From contig NHZP01000021.1 of NCBI GenBank assembly GCA_003313425.1, positions 124,001 through 188,000 on the forward strand: a stretch of DNA of 64,000 nucleotides. The letters run 5' to 3'. The notes under the pieces are model-generated. The model had not been told where the DNA came from. It did not search any database and saw only the letters and a program-made list of their open reading frames with translations. The DNA comes from Pseudopyrenochaeta lycopersici. Its lineage: Eukaryota; Ascomycota; Dothideomycetes; Pleosporales; Pseudopyrenochaetaceae. A program made the translations under genes and the position numbers. Below are positions 35,119 through 47,839 of this stretch, in pieces (the first letter of the stretch is position 1; each line of letters opens with the position of its first letter).

Positions 35119-38100
35119 TTAAGATCCTGATGGCTTAGTCTTGTCGTTCGATTCGCCAGCGAACGGACCAACCACAAAATCAGGGGTCGTCTGTACATTC
35201 TGACTCGGGGGACCGCGGAACTCGCTTGTATCAGTCGTCAAGATAGGCTCATTCGGCTTCGTGTCAGGGTGCACTTCGATACCTTCCTGCGCCTCGAGAT
35301 CTTGCTTGGTAACATTGCGACCGAACTTGATAGAGTCGTTGTCACCGTTGCCTCGGTCAATGGGAGACCAGCCGGCAACACTGCCGGCAACAATTCCAGC
35401 CATGACAGTTGCAGGACCAAAGGCCGAGTTAGAGCGAGACCTGCCACGACGGCGGCTATTGGGTGTGGGCGGCGCAGGGGAGCCTTCATCTTGCTGCATG
35501 CCATTGTTGGGAGTGCCTGGCAGGGAATGGCTCGATCGAGACCTGGAAAAAATCTCCTTTGGATGTGAGACTTTAAATTTAAGACTGCTGAGGCGGCCGC
35601 CGCGGACCTTACGAAGGAAGGCAAGCTCATCGCGGATTTCCAGCATGCCCTGATTCCATTGATAGTCCTCATCAGAGATGACTACTTCTGGAGTGCGCTT
35701 ACGCTTGAAGAAGTTGGGAATGCACCTAGCAACCAGCTCATCAGGTACTAAACGAACGATGACACCAACCGGAAGGGAGAGGAAACCCAGAACTATAGAG
35801 TAACCCCACTGAGGTCCGTTCAGTCTGGTGACCTTGAAAGCAACACCACCGACGAAAATGATCATGGTCTGGCCACCAATCATAATGAGTAAAATGACGA
35901 TAAAGAACCAGTTGTGTGTGATGCCCTCAAATACGTTGAAGCGGTTGTCGAGGCGGCGATTGTTCAAGGCGTTGAAAATCTGCATCCAGACGAAGACGTT
36001 AAAGACGAGGGCCGGCAATTGCTCCTTCTCTCGCTCACTGTCGTAAGAAAGGATAGACTCGCCGGCGAAATAGAGAATGAAGGTAACCGTCAGTTGGTAG
36101 ATAGCTTGGCCGATAATCATCTTCCACATGCGCAGAGTAATGAGCGGAGCAGACTTGGGATCTGGCTTGCGGTCAAGAAGAGTTCGGGTGGGTGGGTCAG
36201 TCGCGAGAGCCAAAGCAGCGAACGTGTCCATGATCAGGTTGACCCAGAGAAGTTGGACCGCGGTAAGGACAGAGGTTTGATCGTCGCTGGAGACAGCTGA
36301 GACGAAGGTAAGAACGACGGCGGTAATGTTGACAGTAATCTGGAACTGGAGGAACTTCTTGACAGCATCATTGACAGCACGCCCCCAAAGCAGAGCCTTG
36401 ACGATTGATGCGAAGTTGTCATCCATGAGGATAATCGCGGATGCTTCTTTCGCAACTTCGGTACCAGCAATCCCCATAGAGAAGCCAACGTCGGCGGTCT
36501 TGAGCGCGGGAGCATCGTTTGTACCGTCACCGGTGACTGCCACCGTCTCGCCAAGTTCTTTGAGGCGTTTGACGAGCTTCCGCTTGTCCTCAGGGCTAGA
36601 TCGCGCAAGAACGCAGAGCTTGGGAATCACAGCATCCATGTCCCTCTTCGACAGTTTGCGGAAGGTAGGACCTTCCATGACAACACCGCCTGGAACAAGA
36701 ATACCACAATCCTCTGCAATAGCTTTCGCTGTCATCACGTTATCACCAGTAACCATGCGGACGTAAACACCGGCGTGCTGGCAATCCTTGACCGCTTCAC
36801 GGACGCTTTCTCGTAGTGGATCCTGGATACCAACAACAGCGAGGAAAGTCATCTTCTTGAAGATGTCAACGAAAAGGGCTTGGCCCGGGTCGTCCTCGTT
36901 TTTGCGTGATTCGGCCGGAGGCCAACTTTCGAAATCGCGGTAGATCAGACCAATGGTTCGTAACGACCGGGAAGCATACGTGGTGATGACTTGTTCAAGC
37001 GCCTCGCGGTTGTCTCCGGTCATTGGGGCTTCCATAAGTTCCTTAGCCGCATCCGTGACAATCTTGTCGCACTTGGCCAGCAGAATTTCGGAAGCTCCTT
37101 TGACATACATGCGATAACGACCGTCACTAAGTTTTGCAACGGCTGCTGAGCACTTGATAGCCGAGTCGAAGGGAACCACTTGAACGATATTAGCGTTCGA
37201 GCGCTCTTGCGCAAGGTTACCCATGCCCATGTGGTCGCGCGCAAAACCAAGAAGAGCAGTCTCAGTCTTGGAGCCAATAAAGGGATCAGGCCCTCCTGTC
37301 TCGGCTTCGAATGCGGTCGTGTTCTGGATGATAGACTGCTCCAGAACCTCCTTTACATCTTTGCTAATAGTGGAAATGAATTCAGCTGCCGATACATCAT
37401 TTGGATTATCCACTGGAGACTCTGCTACAAGTTTTCCCTTGGTGCCATCATCAATGGGAGCAGGTGTTTCCGGAGTCTTCAGCTTATGATCGCCAAAACG
37501 AAGGGCGGTTCCAAGAGATCCAGCAACAACCGTCATTTTGTTCTGGGTTAGTGTACCGGTCTTGTCAGAACAAATCGTCGTGGCGTTTCCCATGGTTTCG
37601 CAGGATCGAAGCAATCGAACCAAGTTGTTGTCCTTAAGCATACGAGTGGTGGCGAAGGCCAATGCGAGGGTGACAGCCAGGGGTAGCCCTTCTGGCACAG
37701 CGACGACGATGACTGTGATGGCAACGATGAGAATGTCGAGGAAATTTTGGCCCTTCTCGGCAGGTGAAGCGCTACTTCCCTTGAGGGCAACGAGGAACTC
37801 GATGAAGAGAACGACAAAGAGTAACAAAGCAGCTGCTCCACCGAGTTTCGCAATATACGTGGCCAAGACATTCAACTTGTTCTGCAACGGTGTAACTTCA
37901 CTGTCTTCTCGCAGAGACATCATCGTTTTGCCATAGCTCGAGTTCACACCAGTCGCAGTAACCAGGAATGACCCTACACCTTCCGAGACCTTCGCACCAG
38001 AGAGGATGAAAGGGTCTACTTTCTTCAGGTTGTCGTGCCTCTCGATAGCTTTGAAGGCCTCATCTCCAGGCATCTTCTTGAGCAGGTCAGATTCACCGGT

Positions 38101-39389
38101 GGCCGAGGATTCGTCACATTTAATGCCGTGGCCTTGGATGAGGATTCCATCAACAGGTATCATGTCACCGGGTTCCAGGTTAACAACGTCTCCAACAAAA
38201 ATGTCGTAGACGGAGATCTCGCGTGTTTTCCCTGAACGAACGACCTTGATTGTACGGTCTTCCTTCTTTCGATTCAGCTTCACAAATTGTCGCTCTTTCT
38301 GCCAGTCGTTTGCAGCACCAACGACAACGACGATTGCGATGGCAGTAATGATGGCCACGCCTTCAATCCATTCGACTTTAGGTTCGCCTGGTTCATGGTC
38401 AACGCCAAAAGTCTGGTAAAGGCCAAGGGCAAGCGATATAACGGCAGCTGCAGTCAGTAGGAGAAGGACTTTATCGTTGTAGGCCATCCATGCTAATTGG
38501 AAGATATTCTTGGGTTTTCGAACTGGAAGCCGATTGTCGCTGAAAACTCGCTTGCGATCAGCGAAAGCATTTTCTCCCGAGCTAGTAGGCGCAGAATCGG
38601 TGTGTGCGACACCATTCGGCGTCGCTTTCGATGGAGACTGAGTTGTGCTTGGAGTGGTGGCTTCATCGAAAGTTACCGTGCCGTCAAGATGCTGCTCGTC
38701 AATACTAAGCCCCGCTTTTCTATCCGTTCTAAGACCCTTTTCAATGCCATCTAAGCCACCTAGGGCATGAAATGCGCCTAGAGATTTAGGATTATATAGC
38801 TTGCCTAGTTGTCCAGGCGAAAATGCGAATTTATTGTTCTCCACTTCAAAGTCGGCTTCCTATGAATGAGATCAGCGAGTGTATGGTACGCAGTCCGTAA
38901 ACCAGTGTTACTCACTGTGCCTGGGTCAGGCTTTAACGCTTCCTTTGGATCTGGAATTTCAGTAGGGCCAAGATCCCCTTTCAATGCATCGCCTTGCGAA
39001 GATGTGACATATGTGCCACTAGAGTTGGATTCTCCATGCTCGGTCGCAGAGTCTATCGAGTTTCCTCTAGACTGAGCGCCTGGCACGTTCAGAAGACCAG
39101 CATTATTTCCCCAAGTGGCTGGCGATGAGACGTTGTGAGGGCTCGTCGGTCTGCTCTCTTTGCTATCGAAGGAATTCGCATTGCGCAGCTCTTGCGACGG
39201 CTGTCTTGAATGCGTCGGCGAGATACTATCCGCATTAGATTGTGTTGATATTCTATTACTGTCATGAAGGTCCCCTAGAGGCACTGATTCTCCCATATTT
39301 GCGTCGGTTGTAGCGGACGTATCGATGGTAATGGTCGGTGCCCTCGCTCGCAGAGGGCCAGGCGAAGGGGTGTTCCTATCGTCGGCCAT
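35119..39389 (-). CDS. PMC1: PMC1-type P-type Ca2+-ATPase
   Basis: P2B calcium pump that exports cytosolic Ca2+ (vacuolar in yeast, plasma membrane in animals) and is central to Ca2+ homeostasis and calcineurin signalling. Two exons (39389-38916, 38859-35119) are joined over a 56-nt intron, giving 1404 aa. The N-terminal ~160 residues are a Ser/Thr/Pro-rich extension encoded mostly by exon 1. Then come the actuator region with the TGES-type motif (SSATGESDLLKK), the M4 motif VAVPEGLPLAV, the phosphorylation site CSDKTGTLTQNKM (Asp near residue 590) and the hinge TGDGTNDAPALK. The C-terminal membrane segments are followed by a cytosolic tail. The N-terminal extension and complete core motifs suggest a functional pump. 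Confidence 0.94.
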
Positions 39390-39403
39390 GTGGGCGCCTT
39401 GTG

Positions 39404-39412
39404 GGGGCTGTG
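39404..39412 (+). promoter_or_regulatory. possible Crz1/CrzA-like calcineurin response element
   Basis: GGGGCTGTG matches the Aspergillus CrzA consensus form G[T/G]GGC[T/A]G[T/G]G as I recall it. It lies 15 nt upstream of the PMC1 start codon. PMC1-type pumps are classic calcineurin-Crz1 targets. The position so close to the ATG makes a leader location likely, so this is tentative. Confidence 0.25.
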
Positions 39413-39797
39413 GGAGGCTGAGTGTTAGGCAGGCGAAATACGACGGTAGAGATGTGAGATAAGGCGTTTCCGGTGAAGGGGTTGGTTTATGAGCAAGGCT
39501 GCATGCGGAAGCAGAGTATTAAAAGGGTAGTAGAAGTGACGCGAGTATCCGCTAGTTGCGCGTCGAAGCAAGAGGCAACGGAGCAGTGCCACCGATGGAA
39601 AGTTGTCCCAGTGACTGGCTAGAGCAGGCTGATTGTCAGTTACGTTGTCATTTGCGATTTCCAATGCTGCGCCACGGCGTGACTGGTCAAGCTGGATTGC
39701 GCATGAATGGATTCACAGGCGTGGCGAGAATGTACTCACCTGGAACAATGGAATTGAAAAGAGGCAAAATGAAGAGCCTTTGCTTCGTGAAGCCGAA

Positions 39798-39808
39798 GGG
39801 GGGGGGGG
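39798..39808 (+). repeat. poly(G) run of 11
   Basis: Eleven consecutive G in the PMC1 upstream region. Confidence 0.85.
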
Positions 39809-42239
39809 CCTGGTGCTGGCTAATTGTGGCAGTGTTGGGGCCTGCGCATGCTCATTCGTGGATGTGGTTTAGCATAGCCTGGCGAGTGTACCTAGGTACA
39901 GAGGCAAATGGAGTATGCGACAATGGGGAAATATCCAAAGTTATGGATGTTTTGTCAGAAGAGAACTGAAGCAGGTTTTGGAGACATGGCACCCAGGAGA
40001 GTAGGTCTCGGGGCGCCAGCACAACAGGTTGATCGACGGGGATGCTCGAATTGTCCAAGACAACACAGCCTACCTCCACCCCTTGGCGCTCTGCCGTTTG
40101 CAGGCTAGCGGCAAATTCATGGGACTTTGGCTGCCTTAGTGCCTTAGTGCCCTAGGCTTGCCTTCTCCTCCCCGGGGCCATCGCTATAGCCTTGAAACCT
40201 AGCCGTTGTTTCAGCTCACACCGTGCTGGGAGAGTTTCGCCAAGTCTCGTCTGCATCATTGTGCAGGCTGGCTGTCGAGAATCAGCATGCCATGCGGTCT
40301 CCTAGCAACACGATTCACAAAGGCCCGACAAGGTCACACATTCCCAAACTAGCTGTCTCCGATGGCCTTAGATGAGGCCAAGCGTACGCCCGGGTCAGAG
40401 CGTCATTTATCACACCAAAAGCCTCTGCGAGGCGAGCACATCTCGCTTCCTTTTGCCCTGTGCACCCTGCCGAGCCCTGTGTCATTTTGACCAGCACGCA
40501 ACAATATCTCTTTCGTACCTCGACTGGTCGCCCCTTTCTCTCTTTGCTGAATGCCAAAGTCGCCAAATTCCCACCATTGCTCTTTGCCGCCAGCACAGCC
40601 TCGAGCAAACATTGCCGGCCAGCTCCCTGCTACCATGGCAAGATAAGACATACACTTGTCGCTGGCGGCTGCTTGTCCACTCCTTGTCCACCTTGCACCG
40701 ACACCGAAGTACCTGACGATCCCCGTCCCGCACTGACAGAGGAAGACGTCAACCTCCGATGGGGCCAAGACCCGCGAAAGCTTGGCTTCTCTGTGAGGAC
40801 CATGCGCTTTTTCGCTGCAAAGTTGCCTCTGTGCAGTTGTACGCGTCAGAGGCGTTGAGCAGTTTTTTTCTTGTGCCCTGCAACGGACTCGTAACTTCCG
40901 CGTGTATTATCCACGTGTATTTCACGATAGCTTGTCGTAAAATTGGTTATACTTTCTGCTGGCCGAGCAGCGCTTCAATGCCACAATTCGGCTCACCTTG
41001 AAGACTCAAAGGGATGACTGTCATCCTTCATGTCACTTCTGATTCTGCTGCAACATTTGACATGGAACCCTGCCTCGCACGTCTATTGCACGTCAACCAA
41101 GCGTTCACGTTGGTGGCTAATCTTGTTTCAAGCATTCTATATGTCAAAGTTTTCCGTGGCTTTTCAAGGCTTGCTGCACACAAGATCGCCAACGTCGCTT
41201 CAGATGACCTCTTCTGTGGCCTTGGCGAATTCACCTCAACGAACCACAAGCCACAAGGCTTTCGCAAATACGTAACTGGTCCTAGAAAATCTCGCGAATC
41301 TCCATCTGATTTCTGCGCGCATTGCAACGTGCGTTGGCGTTCCTTGCTTTCTCTGTCTTCACACCTGCCTAGATTCCTTGTTTCCTGGGGAAGGTGCGCC
41401 CCAAGCTTGATACCTTGCAAATGTCCGTGCTTCGACATCGCAATCACTCTCCCGCTCTTCGGAATGTTGACTTGCTAATGCATACCCCGCCGGTCTAATT
41501 CAAGATGCATTCGCCTCTGTCTGACGTGCAGCAAGCAGTGAACCACCCAAGCGTTTACTAAGCGCCGATGCCTCTTGCGCCAACCAATAAAGCGACCGCG
41601 CGCAAAAGGAACCCAGCAGTTGCGCCTAATCTAATCATGAAGAACAACATATTCACGAGATTTTGACAAGTGCGCCCTGTACGGCACTTGAATCTGCAAT
41701 AAAAGGAAGCGTGCGGCCGAAAATATGATTATTCAGATGCAACCGTCATACAAAGCTGACAAAAGAGAGCACATTCGCCTATCTAGACCATTTTGACATC
41801 TACGCCTTGTATCCCTACGTGGTAATTCTTACACAACTCTGTCATCAGCTAACAAGTACATAATTCGCCCTCTCGTCGACGAGGGTGGCGCCTGTTCACC
41901 ATCAATCCCAAGTTCTAAATTGGATACATTATACCTCCTGCTAGCATCTTGACACAGACCCGGCAGCCTGGGATCGTTTGGCCCCCAATACGACTATTCT
42001 TACAGAGACTTTGAGACAACCGTACCTGCATATCGGCCCCGGATCTTCGTGCTCGGTCCAAAAACAGAAACAAACGCATTCGTCGCATCTGAGATCTATA
42101 TTCAAACATCACCGAGCAACGTCGTCTCGAAAGTTCAAAAAAAAATAGCGCTCCTTCGGAAAAGCCACTTTCCAGTCTCAAATTAGGTCCTTAGAGATTG
42201 TAACGTATCCGTTGCGCACCAGATTTATTGCAAGACCAA

Positions 42240-44070
42240 ATGTTGGACAGCTTCAAGAGCGCTGAACTTTCCACAAATGGTTGGGCAGCAGCGTCCCGGA
42301 GCTTTACGAAGAGCCTCGTTAGTGTAAATAAGCATGAGCAGGCCAAGTTGTCAGTCAAGGATGTGAAGCTACCGGAATCAGAGATTGCAAAAAGAACGTA
42401 CGAGTTCGCGAAACAGCAGTTGCCCGAGAAGACTTTCAACCACAGTATGCGTGTGGTATACTATGGTAAGTCGCGCCCGACAGATGGGGCTAGGAAATGC
42501 GGGGTGCACATGATGTTAGAGTACTCATTGAGTACCGCGTTCTGTATACTATGTATACTGTGCCTAATTTGGAGAATCACCAGTGGTAGCAAGGCGCTGA
42601 CATTACCTAGGATACGCGATTGTGCAGACACACTTTCCCCACCTGTCGCCTCTTCTCGAGACGTACTACCTCACATGCCTCCTTCACGATCTCGGTACCA
42701 CACCCGAGAACATGCACGGTACTCACATGTCTTTCGAGTATTATGGCGCCTTCAAGGCGCTGAACTTCTTGCAAGACTGTGGGGCTCCCCAGGACCAGGC
42801 GGAAGCCGTCAGCGAGGCCATAATTCGTCATGCTGACCTTGGTGAGACGGGAACGCTTACAAGCTTAGGATTATTGATCCAGCTGAGTACTGTGTTTGGT
42901 AAGTACCATATCTCTCTGTGTGCGCCGCTTGGCATTGCGTGGACGAGATGCCCTGCACCTAGCGCCATATCCCCTTAGCCGAATCCACTTTGAGGGTCAG
43001 TCTATCTGCCTTGCGTTTCGTCTTCATATGTTATCGGACCTTTCAAATCCCGGGTTATCATACAGCGAACCTGATAGCGAAACGCATCTAGCTGGATGTA
43101 GAGCAGGTACATTGTCCAGGCAACCTGCAAGAGCAACTTCTCCCAGGCCATAGCCTAAAGCCATCACAAAGCGAACTTCGGAGGCGGCTATTTCCTGTAT
43201 AGCAATTTGGTAGCTCACTCTCTGCAATACCATTCGGCAAAGGAGTTCTGCACATAATTGCAACTCCCGTGTACGACGTTGCGGTCGCTATTCCCGAACT
43301 GCACTTACACCCGCACTAGCCGGCTTCGTCTGCACAGCCTCCTACCTCGCCTTCGACCATCGCAGATCAGTATCCCGCACAGTAGCCACATCTCAACGAC
43401 TTCAACAACCCACGTTCTAGGCCGCCCCTGATCACTCCATCCGACCCTTCAAAAAAACCAGTCTCAACAGAGTGGAAAAGGTCTTGGCAGGAAGGCTGTG
43501 TAGGCTGGAGACCCACACGGGAAGGAAAATATCGCAAAACAGTTCGAGTCTTGACCGATGTGCCGAAGATGCATGACCCGCCAGCAATCCGCGGTATCTT
43601 GCCCGGTTTTACCGGTGCCTAGACGAGTTACATGGGTTTTCTACGGTAACTAAGGACGAGAAATCACCGGTCAGGAGAGTGACTGATCCAGGTACACGTA
43701 AGGACTTGCGATTAGTGCCATAGGAGTTTCCTGCGCCAGGTCATTCACCCGAAGAAAATTGCTCCTTTTGAACAATCCTGGCGTACTATTGGCCTCCCTA
43801 TCTACCTTACCTACACTGCTTCCATTACCACCACGAAGAATCCTTGCTGATATCCCGTTTGCAGACAATGTAGGTCTTAACCCCCATCTCATCGCCGCAT
43901 CGACGATTGAGAACGTAGTTTCTGCATTCCCACGCAAGAAGTGGTCGTCCTGCTTCGCAGAAGCCATGGTCGAAGAGCTGGAACTTAAGCCTTGGTGCCA
44001 TACCACGGCTAATGAAGGCTTCGTGGAAAACGTGCTAGGGAACACGCTGATGGAACCTTATGATGGGTGA
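42240..44070 (+). CDS. cyanamide hydratase-like HD-domain protein
   Basis: Fungal cyanamide hydratase family (Cah/Ddi2 type), which hydrates cyanamide to urea and detoxifies it. The family is an HD-domain metalloenzyme. Three exons (42240-42465, 42611-42898, 43865-44070) give 239 aa, matching the usual ~240. Metal-ligand motifs are in place: HSMRVVYYG, CLLHDLGTT (the HD pair) and IIRHADLGETG. The C-terminus FPRKKWSSCFAEAM..LKPWCHTT..NVLGNTLMEPYDG is the standard family ending. The first intron is 145 nt. The second is 966 nt, far longer than any other intron here, but its donor (GTAAGT) and acceptor (GCAG) are good and the frame is kept. If the intron is not spliced the protein would stop soon after residue 171. 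Confidence 0.87.
42899..43864 (+). other. 966-nt intron of the cyanamide hydratase-like gene
   Basis: Bounded by GTAAGT and GCAG. It contains several short coherent-looking frames on both strands but nothing I can assign. No terminal inverted repeats or direct target-site duplications are visible at its ends. Most introns in this window are 46-170 nt. Confidence 0.6.
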
Positions 44071-44455
44071 AAGCCGGAAAGGCATCTAAATCAGTTGCTG
44101 TGTAATGTTTTAGGACATGCTGAGTTCAGTGTAATGAGCGTTTATTAGGTATTTTGTAACATGTGTAGCACTTGATAGATTATAGATTTCATGATAATGT
44201 ATTGTTTCCTCAACGCCTCAACTATGGCCAAGTCGTTATGGGACCTTTTCAGATGCCTAGATACTTTACTTTTCCCCTCGCATTGTTGCCCAAAGCGGAA
44301 ATCTTGATTCCCCTTCTATGCTGCGATCCCGATATCCGCTGTGGAATTTGACACACGCCAGGTCACCTGGTCATTCACCTCTCGCACAGCCCCACCGCTC
44401 CGATCTGTCACAGCAGGATCCGAATACGCAATGCTCAATCCCTTACCCACAGAAT
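44071..44455. other. convergent 3' spacer
   Basis: Between the cyanamide hydratase-like gene and the MFS gene, which end toward each other. No additional gene is seen. Confidence 0.5.
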
Positions 44456-46738
44456 TCACGAATCGCTTTCCTCGTCATCATCAGTCCGTTCTTTCTTCTT
44501 CAAATGCGGTAATTTGATCGCAAAGACTAGTGCATTGACAATAACGAACATGGCAATCGCCGAAATGAAGACTAGTCGTAAGCTTTGGCTGTAAGCATCG
44601 ATAACTGGGTCTACCGTTAACGTTTGAGGCTGTGTATGGGTGGAGATATCGGGAAGGAATATATTGGTGATAAGGGGTTTGTAGATTTTGGGTATGAGTA
44701 CGGGGTTATGTTGTGGACTGCGTACCTTGGCTTTGATGTTTGGGATCCAGATCGATGATGCTTCGGACCGACTTGCGCACGCGTTGGATGATCTGCAGCA
44801 GGTATTAGCTTCGTAAAGCTATAGAGTTTGTTCTAATACGCGGATGTGACGCGTTGACAGAGCAAGGAAGAATGAAATAACGGTAAAGGTGAAGTGTGTC
44901 AGAAGAAGGCGAAGTACGAAGTAGTGGGGAACCTGATCCTTGGGTCCAACTTTTACAATTGGGCGAGTAGTTGATACACAGCAGGCAATGCACGATAGTG
45001 CACCGTACAGTTCCAGTTATATGCAGGCCTGAATGTCGTACGTACCTCCTGTTTGTGCCTTCCGGTGACGAGTTGTTCCAGATATGCAGTCAGGGCGTTC
45101 TGCAGAATCAGACTGCTAAACGAGACGCCCATTACGATTCCCAAACTGCGCCACAAAACCAACGTACTCGACATGACAGCCTGGTCGTCTTGAGTGCTCG
45201 TGGCGAGTACGGCAAGACTACTTGCCGGAAAGCTTAGACCTTGTCCAATACTCGACGGCACCAAGAAGATTGTTGCGAGCCACGTTGGTATGCCGTCCCA
45301 CATTGATGAGAGGCATGTCGCTCCAAGAAGCATAGAGAGGGATCCGACTACAATGAGCCATTTCATACGCCCAGTAGCTGTCATGATAAATCCTGATGAT
45401 ACGCCGCAGATGGTGAGCGCAACGGAGGGACCGGCCAGACGGAATCCTGACACAGATGCAGTCTCGAGTTTTACAGCTTGGAAGTAAAGGGGTGCGTTGA
45501 ACAGAATCGTGTTCATGCCAATTTGGGCGAAAAAGTTGTTGAAGACGAGATTACCTCGTGGACTGCTAAACAACATTGGGAGAGGCATAACGGCTCTTGC
45601 AGCCTGGGACTCTACTCGTATCAAGATGATACCAGCGACGAGGGCGATAACGAGTGAAGTTATAACCAGCGGATGCTTCCATGGAAAAATATTTCCACCC
45701 AAGTTAAGACCTAAGATCAAAAATGCTACAGAACCCGTCAATAAGATGGATCCTGCGATGTCAAAGCCCTTCATAGCATCTCTGATACCCAGTCCCGAAC
45801 GGCGTGCAAGGTCTGGGCCTAGGGAAGACGGTGTGGTGAGAAGGGCGTTGATCAAGAGGGCTAGGAGCATAGGAATTTGAATGGCAAAGGTCATCCGCCA
45901 ACCGAGCTTGTCGCAGAGAAAGCCACCGAATGCAGCACCACACGCTGACCCACCACCATAGAAGAGGTTGATATAAGCTTGATATGTGCCTCTTACTTCG
46001 ATACTGACGAGGTCGTTAGTCATGACATTTCCCATTGACAGCACACCAGCCGCGCCAATGCCACAGAATGCTCTTGCAGCAATGAAACTTCCAATGCTCT
46101 GCGCAAGAGCACACCAAGCGGTCGTAGCTGCAAGAAAAACAAGCCCAGCAAGATACAGCGGGCGGCGTCCGAACGTATCTGAAAGTCGGCCCATTAGTGG
46201 TTGAAGCGATGTCGTAGTGAGCAGGAACGCTGTTGATAGCCATGATGCAGAGTTGGAGGCATTGAAATAGGATGTGATGACTGGGTGACTAGATGCCATG
46301 AGGGTAGAGTCAAACATTGCAATCTACGATGATAGCGTCAGTAAACTTCTTCATACCAAAGCAATCAGGATGAGAGGTGTCGAGTATACTTACAAAATAC
46401 CCCAAAACAATGCCACCGAACACGCATCTGAATCTCCATTCCCCAATGCCCTCAAGCTTTCCATTTTCTTGAAATCTTACCAAGTTCTGTAGCTCTGCCC
46501 TCGATGCTGCTAGATCATCATCCGGTACAACGAGTTGACCATGTGAGTAGCTTCGACTCTTCCCTAGCTCTGGAAACTGGGGTGGGCCTCCCACGCCCTG
46601 AGCTGCTACCTCTGCAGCTTGAACATCGTCTGCAGATATTGCTGATTCAGCCTCGTGACGCTCTGATGGAGGATGAAGCAAGGGTGTGCGTTCGGAGGGT
46701 CCAGAAGAATGGCCGTTCGCACTTTCTGGTGACGGCAT
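44456..46738 (-). CDS. MFS transporter, DHA2/DHA14 type
   Basis: Major facilitator of the 14-TM drug:H+ antiporter group. The family includes vacuolar basic amino-acid transporters (Vba/Fnx type) and drug exporters. Four exons (46738-46394, 46323-45046, 44792-44726, 44610-44456) give 614 aa. The N-terminus has a cytosolic region with SERTPLLHPP, a di-leucine-like segment seen in vacuolar members. Motif A is GRLSDTFGRRPLYLAG. TM segments run through exon 2. Exon 3 encodes a short amphipathic loop (IIQRVRKSVRSIIDLDP), and exon 4 the last TM and an acidic tail. Reading exon 2 alone would truncate the protein, so the two small 3' exons matter. It is divergent from the amidotransferase gene with 240 nt between starts. 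The substrate is not readable from sequence. Confidence 0.88.
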
Positions 46739-46978
46739 AACAATAAACTGCCCTCCGCACGTGAGAACAACAAAAATTCCCCTCAGATGGCGGCAGATAA
46801 CGGTGTTTCGTATGGAGTCATGGTCAGCTTTGGCATTGAAAGACGCAGGTGCAGCGAGCTGAGGCCCGCATCGTCTAAACTCTTCATAGCTAGCACTCCC
46901 GAGATCGCCGCCATTTCCATTATCAAAGACAATCTGGTCGCATCTGCACTCCACGTTGACTCAGACAAGCCCAGAGAA

Positions 46979-47839
46979 ATGAAGACTCCATTACGAATAG
47001 CGATACTTCAGTGCGATACGCCGCTGCCCGAGGTCATTGCAGAATATGGCAAATACGACCGCATCTTTACGACTTTGCTTGAAAGCGCTGCCGAGGCACT
47101 CGGACTATCGCCGAAGCAAGATTTGGAACTGAGTGCTTTCGATGTCGTTGCCGCACAGGAGTATCCGGAACTTGAAAAAATAGACGCTGTTCTGATTTCG
47201 GGTTCAAGTTTGTGTTCTTAACAGATTAAAATCCTTCTCGCCCGCTGACGCAATGCAGAACACAATTCCTTCGACAACGATCCATGGATCCTCAAACTGG
47301 TCGACTTCACCCAACAGCTGCTAAAGCAGGATCGCATTCGCGTCATTGGTGTTTGTTTCGGCCACCAAATTCTAGGTAGAGCGGCGGGAGTGAAAGTAGG
47401 ACGGAGCGATAATGGCTGGGAGATTTCCGTCCTTCCTGTGGAACTCACTGCAAAGGGCAAAGAGATCTTCCAACAGGAAACCCTCGTACGTCTCCACGTT
47501 CAATCCACATAGTCATACACTCCTTGTTGAACTCACTGTGCTCTACAGGCAATCCACCAAATGCACAGGGACATCGTCTTCGAATATCCGCCAGACGTAG
47601 AGAAGCTTGGTGCGTCGCCACGTTGTCTCGTACAGGGCATGTACAAGAAGGGTAGGTTCATCACCGTGCAAGGGCACCCGGAGTTCAATGAAGGCATCAT
47701 GACACACCTGGTCAAGATAAGGAACAAGCAGGGTATCTTTGAAGATGAGCAGTCACGAGATGCTTTGGAGAGAGTGGGAAAGCATCACGATGGAGTGAAT
47801 ATTGCGAAGGCGTTTTTGAGATTTTTGCTTGAGGACTGA
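46979..47839 (+). CDS. class I glutamine amidotransferase-like protein
   Basis: GATase1 family protein, similar to yeast YLR126C-type stand-alone amidotransferases. Three exons (46979-47207, 47259-47485, 47549-47839) give 248 aa. The nucleophile elbow is GVCFGHQILGRA (catalytic Cys) and the C-terminal His-x-Glu is in QGHPEFNEG, so the Cys-His-Glu triad is complete. The first intron has a weak donor (GTTTGT), but ISGS-KHNSFDND continuity across it is the family pattern. It shares a 240-nt promoter region with the MFS transporter. The physiological substrate of this subgroup is not established. Confidence 0.9.

Larger units (their letters stand above)
39390..42239. other. 2.85-kb spacer upstream of PMC1
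   Basis: No gene is supported. Several frames of 100-150 codons occur but none shows domain content or conserved motifs. A G11 run lies at 39798-39808. A GGGGCTGTG element (39404-39412) is listed separately. It may carry a long PMC1 promoter and the promoter of the cyanamide hydratase-like gene. Confidence 0.45.

Noticed and set aside
40372..40858. Overlapping frames of 97-132 codons on both strands upstream of PMC1
   Set aside because: All overlap each other, none shows a recognisable motif or a clear preferred frame, so I treat the stretch as noncoding.
43024..43263. Minus-strand peptide inside the long intron with a GYGLGEVALAG segment, loosely like an acyltransferase GxSxG region
   Set aside because: The catalytic Ser position is Gly, the context does not fit a ketosynthase/acyltransferase module, and the frame is short. 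Too weak to call.
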